A DNA stretch of 64,000 nt from Rossellomorea aquimaris (GCF_003315075.1 NZ_QNRJ01000001.1:1-64000); one strand, 5' to 3'. Shown: positions 46,110 through 55,261, numbered from the stretch's first letter. The notes: generated by a model not told the origin, from the sequence alone. Translations and numbers: made by a program.

Positions 46110-46904
46110 ATGAACAGTAGAATAAAAGGAAAAACCATTGTCATTACCGGTGCCTCTGGAGGAATCGGGGAACAAATGGCCATAAAAGTAGCGGAAAGCG
46201 GCGGTAATCTCGCCTTGATTGCGCGTCGCGTCCATCTGCTTGAAGCATTAAAAGAAAAGCTCATAACCGAATACCATTGTAAGGTGGAAGTGTACCCGTT
46301 AAATGTAACGGATTACGACGAAATCCCACGCACCTTCAACACCATCCTGAAGGACTTTGGAGCGATTCATGCCTTGATCAATAACGCAGGCTATGGAATA
46401 TTTCAGGAAGCACATGAAACATCATTCCAGGATGTAAAGGGAATGATGGACGTGAATGTTCTTGGACTTATGGCATGTACGGGAGAAGTCCTTCCTTATA
46501 TGCGTCAACAAGGTTCCGGTCATATCATCAACATTGCCTCTCAGGCAGGTAAGTTCGCTTCGCCAAAGTCGAGTGCGTACTCTGCCTCTAAGCATGCTGT
46601 ACTGGGATATACGAACAGTTTAAGGATGGAAGCGAAAAGGTACGGTGTGACGGTGACTGCGGTGAATCCCGGGCCGATCGCCACAGACTTTTTCTCCATT
46701 GCCGATGAATCCGGGACGTATGTGAAGAATGTAGAAAAGTTTATGCTTGATCCGGCACATGTCGCTCAAAAAGTCGTAGAAGCCCTTTTTACCAATAGGA
46801 GAGAAATCAATCTGCCGCGATGGATGAATATGGGAAGTGTCATCTATCAATTATTCCCATCTTTTGTCGAAAAAGTAGGAAATAACCTTTTCTTCAAAAA
46901 ATAG
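46110..46904 (+). CDS. yqjQ: Short-chain dehydrogenase/reductase (YqjQ)
   Basis: 264-residue classical SDR. Cofactor motif TGASGGIGEQ, NNAGYG, and catalytic Ser-Tyr-Lys with YSASKHA. The frame opens upstream at a TTG within the yqjP end, but GGGACGAG lies just before the ATG at 46110, which gives the expected N-terminus (NSRIKGKTIVITG). It is close behind yqjP, an arrangement kept in B. subtilis. Substrate unknown. Confidence 0.88.
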   Translation: MNSRIKGKTIVITGASGGIGEQMAIKVAESGGNLALIARRVHLLEALKEKLITEYHCKVEVYPLNVTDYDEIPRTFNTILKDFGAIHALINNAGYGIFQEAHETSFQDVKGMMDVNVLGLMACTGEVLPYMRQQGSGHIINIASQAGKFASPKSSAYSASKHAVLGYTNSLRMEAKRYGVTVTAVNPGPIATDFFSIADESGTYVKNVEKFMLDPAHVAQKVVEALFTNRREINLPRWMNMGSVIYQLFPSFVEKVGNNLFFKK

Positions 46905-46953
46905 TGAAACTAAATCATGCTCTCATTCGTCTAATCTAATAAGGGGGGAGTCT

Positions 46954-47478
46954 ATGAAGAAGTGTTTGACTGTTCTGATCATTTGTTTCTGTTTTCTATT
47001 TACCGGTTGCGGGCCTGCAACATCTGTAAATTCATCACAAGAGGGCACAAATTTCATAGGCTTTGTTACCCAGCTTGAAGATAATCAAGTGCTTATTAAT
47101 GATGTTTGGTTTTCATTCAGTGATCAAACCGTCATGAAGACAGACAAGGATAAAAAACTGCAAAAAAAAGATATTGAAGTTGGTGAAAAAATAGATGTGA
47201 CATTTGACGGTAAGCTCCAGGAGTCATTCCCGCGCAGAGCTTCTGCAGATCAATTGGTTTTTCTGACAGATCAACAAAGCAAAACCGAAGAAGGCGCCGT
47301 TAAATTAGTCATGAAAGACCCTCGATTTTCACAAGTCGTTATACAATCCATCGAAAAAAATCCTACAGGCCTATATTCAATACGATTCAAAGATCTCTCC
47401 ATTAACAGAGATGTACACGTCATTGTGAATGTGGACAATGACCGGGTGATTGTGCCCATACATACCTCTACAAAATGA
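46954..47478 (+). CDS. Small lipoprotein of unknown function
   Basis: 174 residues. Signal peptide with lipobox FTGC (Cys19). The mature part has two short beta-rich stretches (GFVTQLEDNQVLINDVWFSF; DVTFDGKLQESFPRRASADQ). The layout of an N-terminal lipobox plus a small OB-like domain recalls DUF3221-type lipoproteins, but I do not assign the family firmly. AAGGGGGGAGTCT precedes the ATG. Its TGA stop is the first triplet of a perfect 50-bp palindrome. Confidence 0.75.
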   Translation: MKKCLTVLIICFCFLFTGCGPATSVNSSQEGTNFIGFVTQLEDNQVLINDVWFSFSDQTVMKTDKDKKLQKKDIEVGEKIDVTFDGKLQESFPRRASADQLVFLTDQQSKTEEGAVKLVMKDPRFSQVVIQSIEKNPTGLYSIRFKDLSINRDVHVIVNVDNDRVIVPIHTSTK

Positions 47479-47525
47479 CAAAGGAGGAAGCATTGGTTTA
47501 TAAACCAATGCTTCCTCCTTTGTCA
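47476..47525. terminator. Perfect 50-bp palindrome at the lipoprotein stop codon
   Basis: Two 25-nt arms, starting TGACAAAGGAGGAAGCATTG, are exact complements with no spacer between them (centre 47500/47501). RNA would fold to a very stable hairpin. No T-run follows, so it could be a terminator by stem strength, a 3' stabiliser or a DNA-level element. Confidence 0.75.
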
Positions 47526-47729
47526 TCTATTTCATAGAATTGAAATTTCCTGTCAATCATCTTCATGATCCACCGTCTATCCATATTTCCATCTCACTTT
47601 GAGATTATACGGGACAAAATGAGGGTATGCATCAGAGAGTGGAAAAAATAGTTGTTTTCTTTCATGAATGGCTAGAATGTTCGTTTCAGTGGAAAACTAT
47701 GATTATTGTTGGGAAAAGGATGTGGATGT
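47526..47729. other. Intergenic region before glcU
   Basis: About 200 nt. The glcU-gdh pair of B. subtilis is read by forespore sigma-G, but I found no site with convincing sigma-G hexamers; AGAATG (47674) with TATGATTA (47698) is the nearest, and weak. No gene seen. Confidence 0.35.
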
Positions 47730-48584
47730 ATGATAGGGATTCTTTTAGCCCTGATCCCCGCAGTAGCATGGGGAAGTCTTGTGTTTGTAAGTGTAAAACT
47801 TGGAGGGAATGCCTACAGTCAAACGGTTGGGATCACCATTGGATCATTATTGTTTGCGGTTGGCGTATTCTTCATCAAATCCCCCGAATTGACGTTATTT
47901 GTGTGGGGAATCGGCTTCATCTCCGGCGTTTTCTGGGCAGTCGGTCAAGTCAATCAATTAGCGAGTGTGAAGTTCATCGGAGTTGCGAAAACCGTCCCGA
48001 TTTCAACGGGAATGCAGCTGATCGGAACGACTCTCTTTGGCGTTTTAGTGTTTAAGGAATGGAAAACGACAGAAACGATCCTCCTCGGTAGCGGAGCCGT
48101 TTTAGCACTGATTATTGGTGTGGTGCTAACATCATTCACACAAAAATCCGAGGGAGATGACAAGTCTCAACTAAAAAAGGGTCTACTCACTTTATTGCTA
48201 TCCAGTTGCGGATACATAGCCTATGTCGTCATTTTAAGATGGTTTGATATTGACGGATGGGAAGCGATTTTGCCACAGGCGATTGGAATGTTTATCGGGG
48301 CGGTTGTCATTACGTTCAGGCATAAGCCCTTTACAAAATATACGGTGAGAAATATCTTAACCGGTCTGATGTGGGCATCGGGGAATTTAGGGTTGCTGCT
48401 TGCGCTTCCACGCATCGGGGTGGCAACGAGCTTCTCCCTATCTCAAACAGGGATCGTCATTTCTACCCTTGGAGGTTTGTTTTTCTTAGGTGAAAAGAAA
48501 TCCAGGAAGCAGATCCTTCTCGTCATTGCAGGGTGTGTTCTTATCATTATAGGCGGTGTTCTATTAGGCTTTACGAAAGATTAA
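47730..48584 (+). CDS. glcU: Glucose uptake protein GlcU (GRP transporter family)
   Basis: 284 residues with about ten membrane spans in the drug/metabolite-transporter fold of the glucose/ribose porter family (GILLALIPAVAWGSLVF at the start; WASGNLGLLLALPRIGVATS late). The frame opens at 47706, but the ATG at 47730 gives the normal N-terminus. It ends 12 nt before gdh, the same pairing as in B. subtilis, where both genes act in spores and germination. Import is probably proton-driven by family knowledge. Confidence 0.9.
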   Translation: MIGILLALIPAVAWGSLVFVSVKLGGNAYSQTVGITIGSLLFAVGVFFIKSPELTLFVWGIGFISGVFWAVGQVNQLASVKFIGVAKTVPISTGMQLIGTTLFGVLVFKEWKTTETILLGSGAVLALIIGVVLTSFTQKSEGDDKSQLKKGLLTLLLSSCGYIAYVVILRWFDIDGWEAILPQAIGMFIGAVVITFRHKPFTKYTVRNILTGLMWASGNLGLLLALPRIGVATSFSLSQTGIVISTLGGLFFLGEKKSRKQILLVIAGCVLIIIGGVLLGFTKD

Positions 48585-49382
<798 letters not shown>

Positions 49383-49483
49383 TGTATGTACCAGGAGTGG
49401 CCAACATCATAATGTGATGTTGGCTCTTTTTATTGTGTTATGGGTATAAGCATTCTTAATCCACTATAGTGATGATCCGCCTT

Positions 49484-49632
49484 CCCAAGCCGCCTCCGCT
49501 TTTCTTTTGTCCAGCTCCAGGGGCTTGGGGCTCGAGGTCATAAGCCAAGTAACCCAAAAAGGCAAAGAGCACCTTTTCGGGTTACTCGCCTTATGCTTGT
49601 CGCCCCAGGGCGAGCCCCTTCCGCTTTTCTTG
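49484..49632 (-). repeat. Family B structured repeat, reverse orientation, with a partial second unit
   Basis: On the minus strand a complete unit (49632-49511) reads AAGAAAAGCGG ... GACAAGCATAAG ... GCTTATGACCTCGAG ... GGAGCTGGACA. Its distal arms are AGTAACCC/GGGTTACT and the middle helix is TGGGGC/GCCCCA. A second, truncated unit (GAAAAGCGGAGGCGGCTTGG) follows to 49484. It lies between gdh and polY2. Confidence 0.88.
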
Positions 49633-49660
49633 TTATTCTCTCTATTTCCATTAATTTTAG

Positions 49661-49689
49661 TTGAAAGGGAACGTATATTCGTATAGAAT
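49661..49689 (+). promoter_or_regulatory. Promoter of polY2
   Basis: TTGAAA (49661-49666), 17-nt spacer, TAGAAT (49684-49689). The LexA box starts 19 nt downstream, about where a repressor would block the polymerase. Confidence 0.65.
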
Positions 49690-49707
49690 CATAACTATAC
49701 TATATAA

Positions 49708-49719
49708 GAACGTTTGTTC
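49708..49719. promoter_or_regulatory. LexA (DinR) SOS box of polY2
   Basis: GAACGTTTGTTC fits the Gram-positive SOS box pattern GAAC-N4-GTTC exactly and lies 28 nt before the polY2 start codon. Confidence 0.85.
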
Positions 49720-49747
49720 TATTTTAGGTAAAATGGAGGACGAATAT

Positions 49748-51010
49748 ATGACTGTCGATTACAGTGTGCTGCCACACCATAAGATTCTGTGCATCGATAT
49801 GAAGAGCTTTTATGCTAGCTGTTCGGCTGTCATGCTGGGTCTCGATCCCCTTGAATGCCATTTGGCCGTAGTAGGGGATAGGGACCGCCAAGGAAGTATT
49901 GTTTTAGCGGCATCCCCCAGGCTGAAGAAGGACTTTGGGATCAAAACGGGCTCGCGGATGTTTGAAATCCCAAAGGACCCGCGTATCCGGCTTGTAGAAC
50001 CGAAAATGGCTACGTATGTCAGGATCTCGACTGAGTTGACCCGGTTATTCCATCGCTACGTACCGAAAGATGCCATTCATACGTATAGTGTGGACGAAAG
50101 TTTTATTAAGATTGATGGAGCGACGAATCTTTGGGGGGATGCCACGACCATCGCGGGTAAAATCAAGGATGATATGGAAAGGGAGTTTCAACTTCCCTGC
50201 GCCATAGGCATCGGTCCCAATATGCTGTTGTCTAAGCTGTGCCTGGATCTCGAAGCAAAAAAAGGGGGGATTGCCGAATGGACCTATGAAGACGTTCCGG
50301 AAAAACTGTGGCCGTTATCACCTTTACGTGAAATGTGGGGGATTGGCGGACGGTTAGAAAAAACGCTCAATCGTATGGGCATTTTCTCTGTCGGGCAATT
50401 GGCGCAGTATGACCTGGAGAAGTTGGAGGCCAAGTTTGGCGTTATGGGCAATCAGCTCTATTACCACGCATGGGGAGTTGATTTATCTGAAATAGGAGCA
50501 CCGATCATGGATGGTCAAATCAGTTTCGGCAAGGGGCAGATCCTGCTGCGCGATTATAAGGAGAAAGAGGAAATCAAACGAGTCATTTTAGAAATGTGTG
50601 AAGAAGTCGCCAGACGTGCCCGTACCCATCGAAAGGCGGGAAGGACGGTCAGCTTTGGTGTCGGTTACAGTCACGAAGAATTCGGTGGAGGATTCCGACG
50701 GTCAAGGACGATAGAGGAACCGACCAATATCACCATGGACCTGTACCGGGTGTGCCTGGAATTATTCGAAGAGAACTACAATGGGAAAACCGTACGGAAA
50801 ATCAACATCGCCCTTTCCAATATTGTAGAGGACGCCGCGCTGCAGGTTTCCCTATTCGAACCTGACCGTTGGGAAAAACGGGAACTCGGGTATGTAGTGG
50901 ATCGGATCCGAAACAAGTATGGATCAGCCGCCCTGCTCCGCGCCGTATCCTATACAGAAGCGGGAACAGCAAGGCATCGTGCCCGCCTGGTGGGCGGACA
51001 TAAATCGTAA
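49748..51010 (+). CDS. polY2: Y-family DNA polymerase V-like, UmuC type (YqjW/PolY2)
   Basis: 420 residues. Catalytic segments CIDMKSFYASCSA and YSVDESFIKID; then HhH and little-finger domains. TLNRMGIFSVGQLAQ and VSLFEPDRWEKR (likely beta-clamp contact) fit the YqjW subfamily. AATGGAGGACGAATAT precedes the ATG at 49748; the frame is open upstream but without a ribosome binding site. Error-prone translesion synthesis, SOS-inducible through the LexA box, with the YolD-like gene 25 nt downstream. Confidence 0.93.
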   Translation: MTVDYSVLPHHKILCIDMKSFYASCSAVMLGLDPLECHLAVVGDRDRQGSIVLAASPRLKKDFGIKTGSRMFEIPKDPRIRLVEPKMATYVRISTELTRLFHRYVPKDAIHTYSVDESFIKIDGATNLWGDATTIAGKIKDDMEREFQLPCAIGIGPNMLLSKLCLDLEAKKGGIAEWTYEDVPEKLWPLSPLREMWGIGGRLEKTLNRMGIFSVGQLAQYDLEKLEAKFGVMGNQLYYHAWGVDLSEIGAPIMDGQISFGKGQILLRDYKEKEEIKRVILEMCEEVARRARTHRKAGRTVSFGVGYSHEEFGGGFRRSRTIEEPTNITMDLYRVCLELFEENYNGKTVRKINIALSNIVEDAALQVSLFEPDRWEKRELGYVVDRIRNKYGSAALLRAVSYTEAGTARHRARLVGGHKS

Positions 51011-51035
51011 CAAATAAATATAGGAGGTGAGAGGA

Positions 51036-51368
51036 TTGATCCGTGATCGGGGAAGAATCAAGTGGACATCCATGATGCTGCCGGAGCATGTGAAATTACT
51101 GAGGGATTGGGCCAAGGAAGATACGCACGAGAAGAGGATCGAACTTGACGAGCAGGAACTGGACAGGATGAATGAAGTCGTCGCAGAGGCGATGGAGTTT
51201 GGTAGAATGGTGTCGATTACTCACTATGTAAAGCACCGTCATCAATTATCGATTGGAATCATTCACCATGTCGACTCACTGGATGGAAAGTTGCACGTCG
51301 TAGACAGGTTCGAAGACGTACACTATATTCCACTTGCATGCATTGTGGACATTCGCTTTTTCGATTGA
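51036..51368 (+). CDS. YolD-like family protein
   Basis: 110 residues starting at TTG 51036 behind TAGGAGGTGAG. RDRGRIKWTSMMLPEHVKLL is the typical YolD-like start. YolD proteins are small partners usually encoded next to UmuC-like polymerases and thought to act as functional analogues of UmuD. In B. subtilis yqjX holds this place. Cotranscribed with polY2, so also in the SOS regulon. Confidence 0.88.
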   Translation: MIRDRGRIKWTSMMLPEHVKLLRDWAKEDTHEKRIELDEQELDRMNEVVAEAMEFGRMVSITHYVKHRHQLSIGIIHHVDSLDGKLHVVDRFEDVHYIPLACIVDIRFFD

Positions 51369-51372
51369 CAGC

Positions 51373-51418
51373 CCAATGAAAAGAGAGACTTCACCAGGGT
51401 GAAGTCTCTCTTTTCATT
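51373..51418. terminator. Bidirectional terminator
   Basis: A perfect 21-bp stem with 2-nt loop (51375-51395 with 51398-51418), with A- and T-rich flanks, between the YolD-like gene and the convergent CDGSH gene. Confidence 0.85.
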
Positions 51419-51422
51419 CCAT

Positions 51423-51638
51423 TTACTCTTCGTCCAATACTTTTTCTGCCCGCACACATGATTCGAATTTTCCTTTATGGGATGCGTCACAAAACGGCAT
51501 GTTTGTAGATAAACCACAGCGGCAAAGAGTAAACACCTGTTTCGTTGGAAATACATTTCCGTCAGCATCAATCAGTTCCACGTCCCCGCTTACACGAAAA
51601 GAACCATTATCATTCACTTTAATTTGAGCTTTTGCCAT
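51423..51638 (-). CDS. CDGSH iron-sulfur domain protein
   Basis: 71 residues. The motif CRCGLSTNMPFCDASH supplies the three Cys and one His that bind a 2Fe-2S cluster in CDGSH proteins. An N-terminal beta strand region precedes it. AGGGTGGTTTTTC precedes the ATG. Likely cytoplasmic redox or iron-sulfur transfer role; cellular function not known. It lies beside a HesB-like gene. Confidence 0.9.
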   Translation of the reverse strand: MAKAQIKVNDNGSFRVSGDVELIDADGNVFPTKQVFTLCRCGLSTNMPFCDASHKGKFESCVRAEKVLDEE

Positions 51639-51769
51639 GAAAAACCACCCTTTCTATAAAATACAAAAGAATCCCCCTTATCGATAGTAAATTGAAAACA
51701 GGAAAAATGCAATATTCTAAAGGAAACAAATGAAATGTGATAATATGGTGGAGTAAGGGAGGTCGTAGA

Positions 51770-52102
51770 ATGAAGATTGAATTAACGAATGAAGCAACTC
51801 AAAGGATTCAAGGTAAAATAGATAATCAAACCGGATACCTGAAATTAAAGTATGATACAGAGGGGTGTGGCTGTGTCGTAAGTGGAATTCCTACTTTATG
51901 GTTTGTACATGAACCTGAAGAAGGGGAAGATATAACGATTGAAACCAACAGCTATCCGATCCTGGTAGAAAAATCTAAAGTGGTGTTTCTTGATGAAGAC
52001 CTGAAAATTGATTTTTCTTCCCAAAGTAACACGTTTCAATTAAAAAGCCCCGGGCAGATCATAAATGGAAGAATGAACTTTCTGATGTTTCCGGGGGAGT
52101 AA
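51770..52102 (+). CDS. yqkB: HesB/IscA-like protein (YqkB)
   Basis: 110 residues of the iron-sulfur biosynthesis (HesB) fold as in YqkB. KYDTEGCGCVVSGIPTLW has a Cys pair in the CGC form, but the classic C-terminal CxC of true A-type carriers is absent (end is MNFLMFPGE). So cluster carriage is uncertain. GGGAGGTCGTAGA precedes the ATG at 51770. Promoter not clear. Terminator follows directly. Confidence 0.82.
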   Translation: MKIELTNEATQRIQGKIDNQTGYLKLKYDTEGCGCVVSGIPTLWFVHEPEEGEDITIETNSYPILVEKSKVVFLDEDLKIDFSSQSNTFQLKSPGQIINGRMNFLMFPGE

Positions 52103-52105
52103 ACA

Positions 52106-52150
52106 TAAAAGCCTCAGATCTGAGTACATCCGGGATCCGAGGCTTTTTAT
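52106..52150 (+). terminator. Terminator of yqkB
   Basis: AAAAGCCTCAGATC (52107-52120) pairs with GATCCGAGGCTTTTT (52134-52148) with one mismatch; T-run included. Confidence 0.8.
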
Positions 52151-52210
52151 AAATATAAAGCCATTTATGTATCGTGATGGATGTTGCGGCGGTAAATGGT
52201 TCTATAGATA

Positions 52211-53116
52211 CTAATCTAGTTCATTCTCCAATTCCTCAAACAACCGGGCCACTGAAACCCCTGTCTCCCACCCGTCCATCCCGTCCTCTACAGACCAGCA
52301 CGCAGATAAAACCGAATGACAGAACCCATAACGAATCAACCGTTCATAAGAGAGGGAGAGTAGAGAGGCCATTGTTTTAATTCTGTATCGAAGCAGCTCT
52401 ATTGGAACATCCCATTTACTCCATTCATTTAATGTAAACTGAATGCAGTCATATTCTCTCTCACCGATCAGACCCTTGGGATCAATGGCCGTCCAGCCGG
52501 AGGATTTAGAGAATAGAATATTCCCGTGATGCAGATCACCGTGCAGAAGAAAGAAATCGGTGGAAGTACTGAGCAACTCAGGAAAAAGGTTTTCAGCTTG
52601 TAAGACGAGATCTGCAGGTATGGGCCCACTTCCTCCATTGAATCTTTCCCGCAGGCGCCCAATTCCTTTTGACCAGGAATGAACGGTAGGGTAGGGATGA
52701 TGGCTGACAGGTTTATGCCATAAACGGTGAGCCACATGGGCGAACACCTGCAGGACCTCTTCTTCATCCTCAACGGAGTGAAGGGAGATTCCCGGTGACA
52801 GGCGATCTAAAAGGATCCATCCCTCCTCCTTATTGAAATCGAGGACTTCCACCATGCCCCTTCCTTGAAAATCTTGAAGAGCATGAAACTCATTTGAGAA
52901 GTCGTTGTTCGGGTACCCGATCTTTAGAACCGCATCCCGTTCATGATCCATTCGGACAGGAATCACAAAATTGTAGCTTAATGAAAAGGGCTCGCCATAG
53001 GTTAAGCACAGCCTTTCTTCCAAAATCACCATGAGCTCTTCCACGGTTGAAATCCATTCTTCACCCGATTTGCCGTACATGGTTTGCATTTTTGACCTGA
53101 AATCAGTTGGAATCAA
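52211..53116 (-). CDS. APH(6)/hydroxyurea-type antibiotic kinase family protein
   Basis: 301 residues. The Brenner motif LLHGDLHHGNILF and the metal site AIDPKGLIGEREYD are characteristic of the aminoglycoside 6-phosphotransferase (streptomycin kinase-like) family, PF04655. It starts with TTG at 53116 and overlaps yqkD by 4 nt, so it is translated from the same mRNA. Presence does not prove resistance; many chromosomal members have unknown substrates. Confidence 0.85.
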   Translation of the reverse strand: MIPTDFRSKMQTMYGKSGEEWISTVEELMVILEERLCLTYGEPFSLSYNFVIPVRMDHERDAVLKIGYPNNDFSNEFHALQDFQGRGMVEVLDFNKEEGWILLDRLSPGISLHSVEDEEEVLQVFAHVAHRLWHKPVSHHPYPTVHSWSKGIGRLRERFNGGSGPIPADLVLQAENLFPELLSTSTDFFLLHGDLHHGNILFSKSSGWTAIDPKGLIGEREYDCIQFTLNEWSKWDVPIELLRYRIKTMASLLSLSYERLIRYGFCHSVLSACWSVEDGMDGWETGVSVARLFEELENELD

Positions 53117-54048
53117 GAGACATCATCCCTTTCATTTAATACAAATTGATGAAGAAACCGTTGAATCACGTGTTCATATTCCTCAGGGTTGTCATTATAC
53201 GATTGAGCATGAGTGCCCCGGAAATCGAGAAACAGCTCTTTGGGTCCCTGTTTTTTTTCAAATAAATCCTTCGTCATTTGAGGCAGGATAAAGTCATCAT
53301 TTGTGCTGTGGATAAATAACACGGGTTTTCGGATGTTTTGAACAACCGATATAGGTGATAAATCCTTTAATGTGTACCCTTGTCGCAGTTTTAGTGTGCC
53401 GCCTACGAGGGGAAGGAGAAATTTTGCCGGCATTTTCACTTCTACACTCATACGATAGGCGAGCTGTTCACCAAAGTCGGAAAAAGGGCAATCGGCAATA
53501 TAAAAATCTGCCCGATCTTCCAAACTGCCTGCATATAAAAGCAGAGTAGCTGCACCCATGGACTCCCCGTGAATTCCGAAGAAAACATCCTCGCCTTCCC
53601 GATGGATCAACTCATCCACAACAGCCTTTAAATCATACTTTTCAAAATATCCGTAACTTGTCGTCTTCCCGCCGGACTCCCCATGACGCCTGTGGTCATA
53701 AATCACGGCATTGAAACCCTGTTTGATGAAAAGGTTCATATACTTGATCGAATTCCATTTGTTTTCTGTCACACCGTGGGAAAAGATCATGAATTTTTTG
53801 TGGGGGTGAGGCTTCACGAAAATCGCTTTAATGCCATATCCGTATTGGGAAGGGATCAGCACCTCTTCTTTAGGAAGTGAGTCATAATCCTCTTCTATCA
53901 GCCTGGTCGATTCTGTTTCACGAGACCGGATAAAGTCATCCCCTTTTTTCGGTAAATACATAAAACGATTCGTAATATAAATCCCAAGCAGACCTATGGA
54001 CGAAAGGGTACCGCCAAGGATGGCAAGTTTTTTTCTCATCTTCATCAC
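53113..54048 (-). CDS. yqkD: Alpha/beta hydrolase YqkD
   Basis: 311 residues. One N-terminal membrane span (LAILGGTLSSIGLLGIYI) suggests an anchored protein with an outward or membrane-near catalytic domain. FSHGVTENKW is the oxyanion-side motif, GIHGESMGA the nucleophile elbow, and FIHSTNDDF and FRGTHAQSY supply Asp and His. AGGTGATGAAG precedes the start; two or three ATGs are possible. Same place as yqkD in B. subtilis. Substrate unknown. Confidence 0.87.
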   Translation of the reverse strand: MMKMRKKLAILGGTLSSIGLLGIYITNRFMYLPKKGDDFIRSRETESTRLIEEDYDSLPKEEVLIPSQYGYGIKAIFVKPHPHKKFMIFSHGVTENKWNSIKYMNLFIKQGFNAVIYDHRRHGESGGKTTSYGYFEKYDLKAVVDELIHREGEDVFFGIHGESMGAATLLLYAGSLEDRADFYIADCPFSDFGEQLAYRMSVEVKMPAKFLLPLVGGTLKLRQGYTLKDLSPISVVQNIRKPVLFIHSTNDDFILPQMTKDLFEKKQGPKELFLDFRGTHAQSYNDNPEEYEHVIQRFLHQFVLNERDDVS

Positions 54049-54123
54049 CTCAAAGCAATATCATTCTTACTCATATTGTAGCAAAAGGAGGAAAAAAGAG
54101 GAATTTTTGAATAGGGGAATACA

Positions 54124-54156
54124 AAGAAAAAGTGTCCCTTAAGAAGAGACACTTTC
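54124..54156 (-). terminator. Terminator of the 43-residue gene
   Basis: Minus-strand stem AAAGTGTCTC / AGGGACACTTT with a TTTTCTTTG tail, 14 nt after the stop. Confidence 0.75.
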
Positions 54157-54168
54157 ATGAATGGGTAC

Positions 54169-54300
54169 TTATGATTTAGCATTTTGACCTTTAGTAGGAT
54201 GAATGGCTTTTTCAAGTTCTTCCTTAGCCATCGGGTTAGAAACCGTGTCTGAGTTAGGTTTGCCCTTTTGGCTGAAGCCTTTATCGCGTTTTTGACTCAT
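54169..54300 (-). CDS. Small hydrophilic protein of unknown function (43 aa)
   Basis: A 43-codon ORF with a strong ribosome binding site (AAGGAGATGAGTTC before ATG) and its own terminator. Sequence starts MSQKRDKGFSQKGKPNSD and contains VSNPMAKEELEKAI. It is charged, has no membrane span and no cysteine. The composition recalls minor small acid-soluble spore proteins, but I could not match it to a known Ssp. Real gene likely; function unknown. Confidence 0.7.
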   Translation of the reverse strand: MSQKRDKGFSQKGKPNSDTVSNPMAKEELEKAIHPTKGQNAKS

Positions 54301-54358
54301 GAACTCATCTCCTTCAAGTATTATCTACTTTAGAATGCTCGAAGGAGAAGGAAGGTAT

Positions 54359-55261
54359 TCATGATTGATTCAATTCATACAGACGGTAGTAACCGCTTTC
54401 AATGGGGCGGCTGACATGGGGCTTCACCAGCTCGATGGCATGAGCCAGCTTCCCTAAATCAATTCCTGTGGAGATTCCCATTTCTTCTAACATATACACG
54501 ACATCTTCAGTCGCTACATTCCCTGTTGCACCAGGGGCGAAAGGACAGCCTCCAAGTCCACCGGCAGAAGTGTCAAAGCGGTCAACTCCCGCTTGAAGCG
54601 ACGCAAGGATATTAGCAAGTGCCATCTTACGGGTGTCATGGAAATGCGCTGTCAGTAATGTGTGGGGCAATTCCTGTTTCAGTAACGCAAAGAGATGATA
54701 GGCTTCAGATGGATTAGCTCTTCCTATCGTATCGGCGACGCTCAATTCATCCACGCCCAATGAAACAAATTCCCGACAAAGAGAAAGGGTATCCTCTGGT
54801 AAGACCTTCCCTTCATATGGGCAGTAGAAAGCGGTGGAGATACAAGCTCTCACGAAGTAACCCCGCTCTTTTAACTCTGAAATCAGAGGGGCCAAGCCTT
54901 CAAGAGCTTCATCTGTCGTTTTATTAATGTTTTTCTGATTAAACGTATTGCTTACCCCTACAAATACGGCCACTGATCGACAGCCCGTATCATATAACCG
55001 CTCGATTCCCCTTTTATTGGGGGCGAGAACGATATCTCTTGAATCAATCGTCATGCAGGAGTCAACAATATCACTCGCATCCTTCATCTGGGGTACCCAT
55101 TTGGGAGATACAAACGAAGTCAGCTCCATTTCCCTGATCCCCGATTGCTTCAGTCGAAGGATAAACTCTTTTTTTACATCAGTCTGAACAAAGTTCTTCT
55201 CATTTTGTAATCCGTCTCTCGGACCTACTTCAATAATCGTTGCTTTTTTAGGTAAATTCAT
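54359..55261 (-). CDS. mvaB: Hydroxymethylglutaryl-CoA lyase
   Basis: 300 residues. VGPRDGLQNEKNF at the N-terminus and the signature GLGGCPFAPGATGN with the active-site Cys identify HMG-CoA lyase (YngG type), which splits HMG-CoA to acetoacetate and acetyl-CoA, the last step of leucine degradation. AGGGAGGGAAATT precedes the ATG. It is divergent from the thiolase gene. The rest of a leucine pathway (isovaleryl-CoA dehydrogenase, methylcrotonyl-CoA carboxylase) is not in the window. Confidence 0.93.
   Translation of the reverse strand: MNLPKKATIIEVGPRDGLQNEKNFVQTDVKKEFILRLKQSGIREMELTSFVSPKWVPQMKDASDIVDSCMTIDSRDIVLAPNKRGIERLYDTGCRSVAVFVGVSNTFNQKNINKTTDEALEGLAPLISELKERGYFVRACISTAFYCPYEGKVLPEDTLSLCREFVSLGVDELSVADTIGRANPSEAYHLFALLKQELPHTLLTAHFHDTRKMALANILASLQAGVDRFDTSAGGLGGCPFAPGATGNVATEDVVYMLEEMGISTGIDLGKLAHAIELVKPHVSRPIESGYYRLYELNQS

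Noticed and set aside
47533..47620. 28-codon minus-strand ORF reading into the 50-bp palindrome
   Set aside because: Weak ribosome binding site and no conserved pattern; although a TATAAT is upstream, no matching -35 was found.
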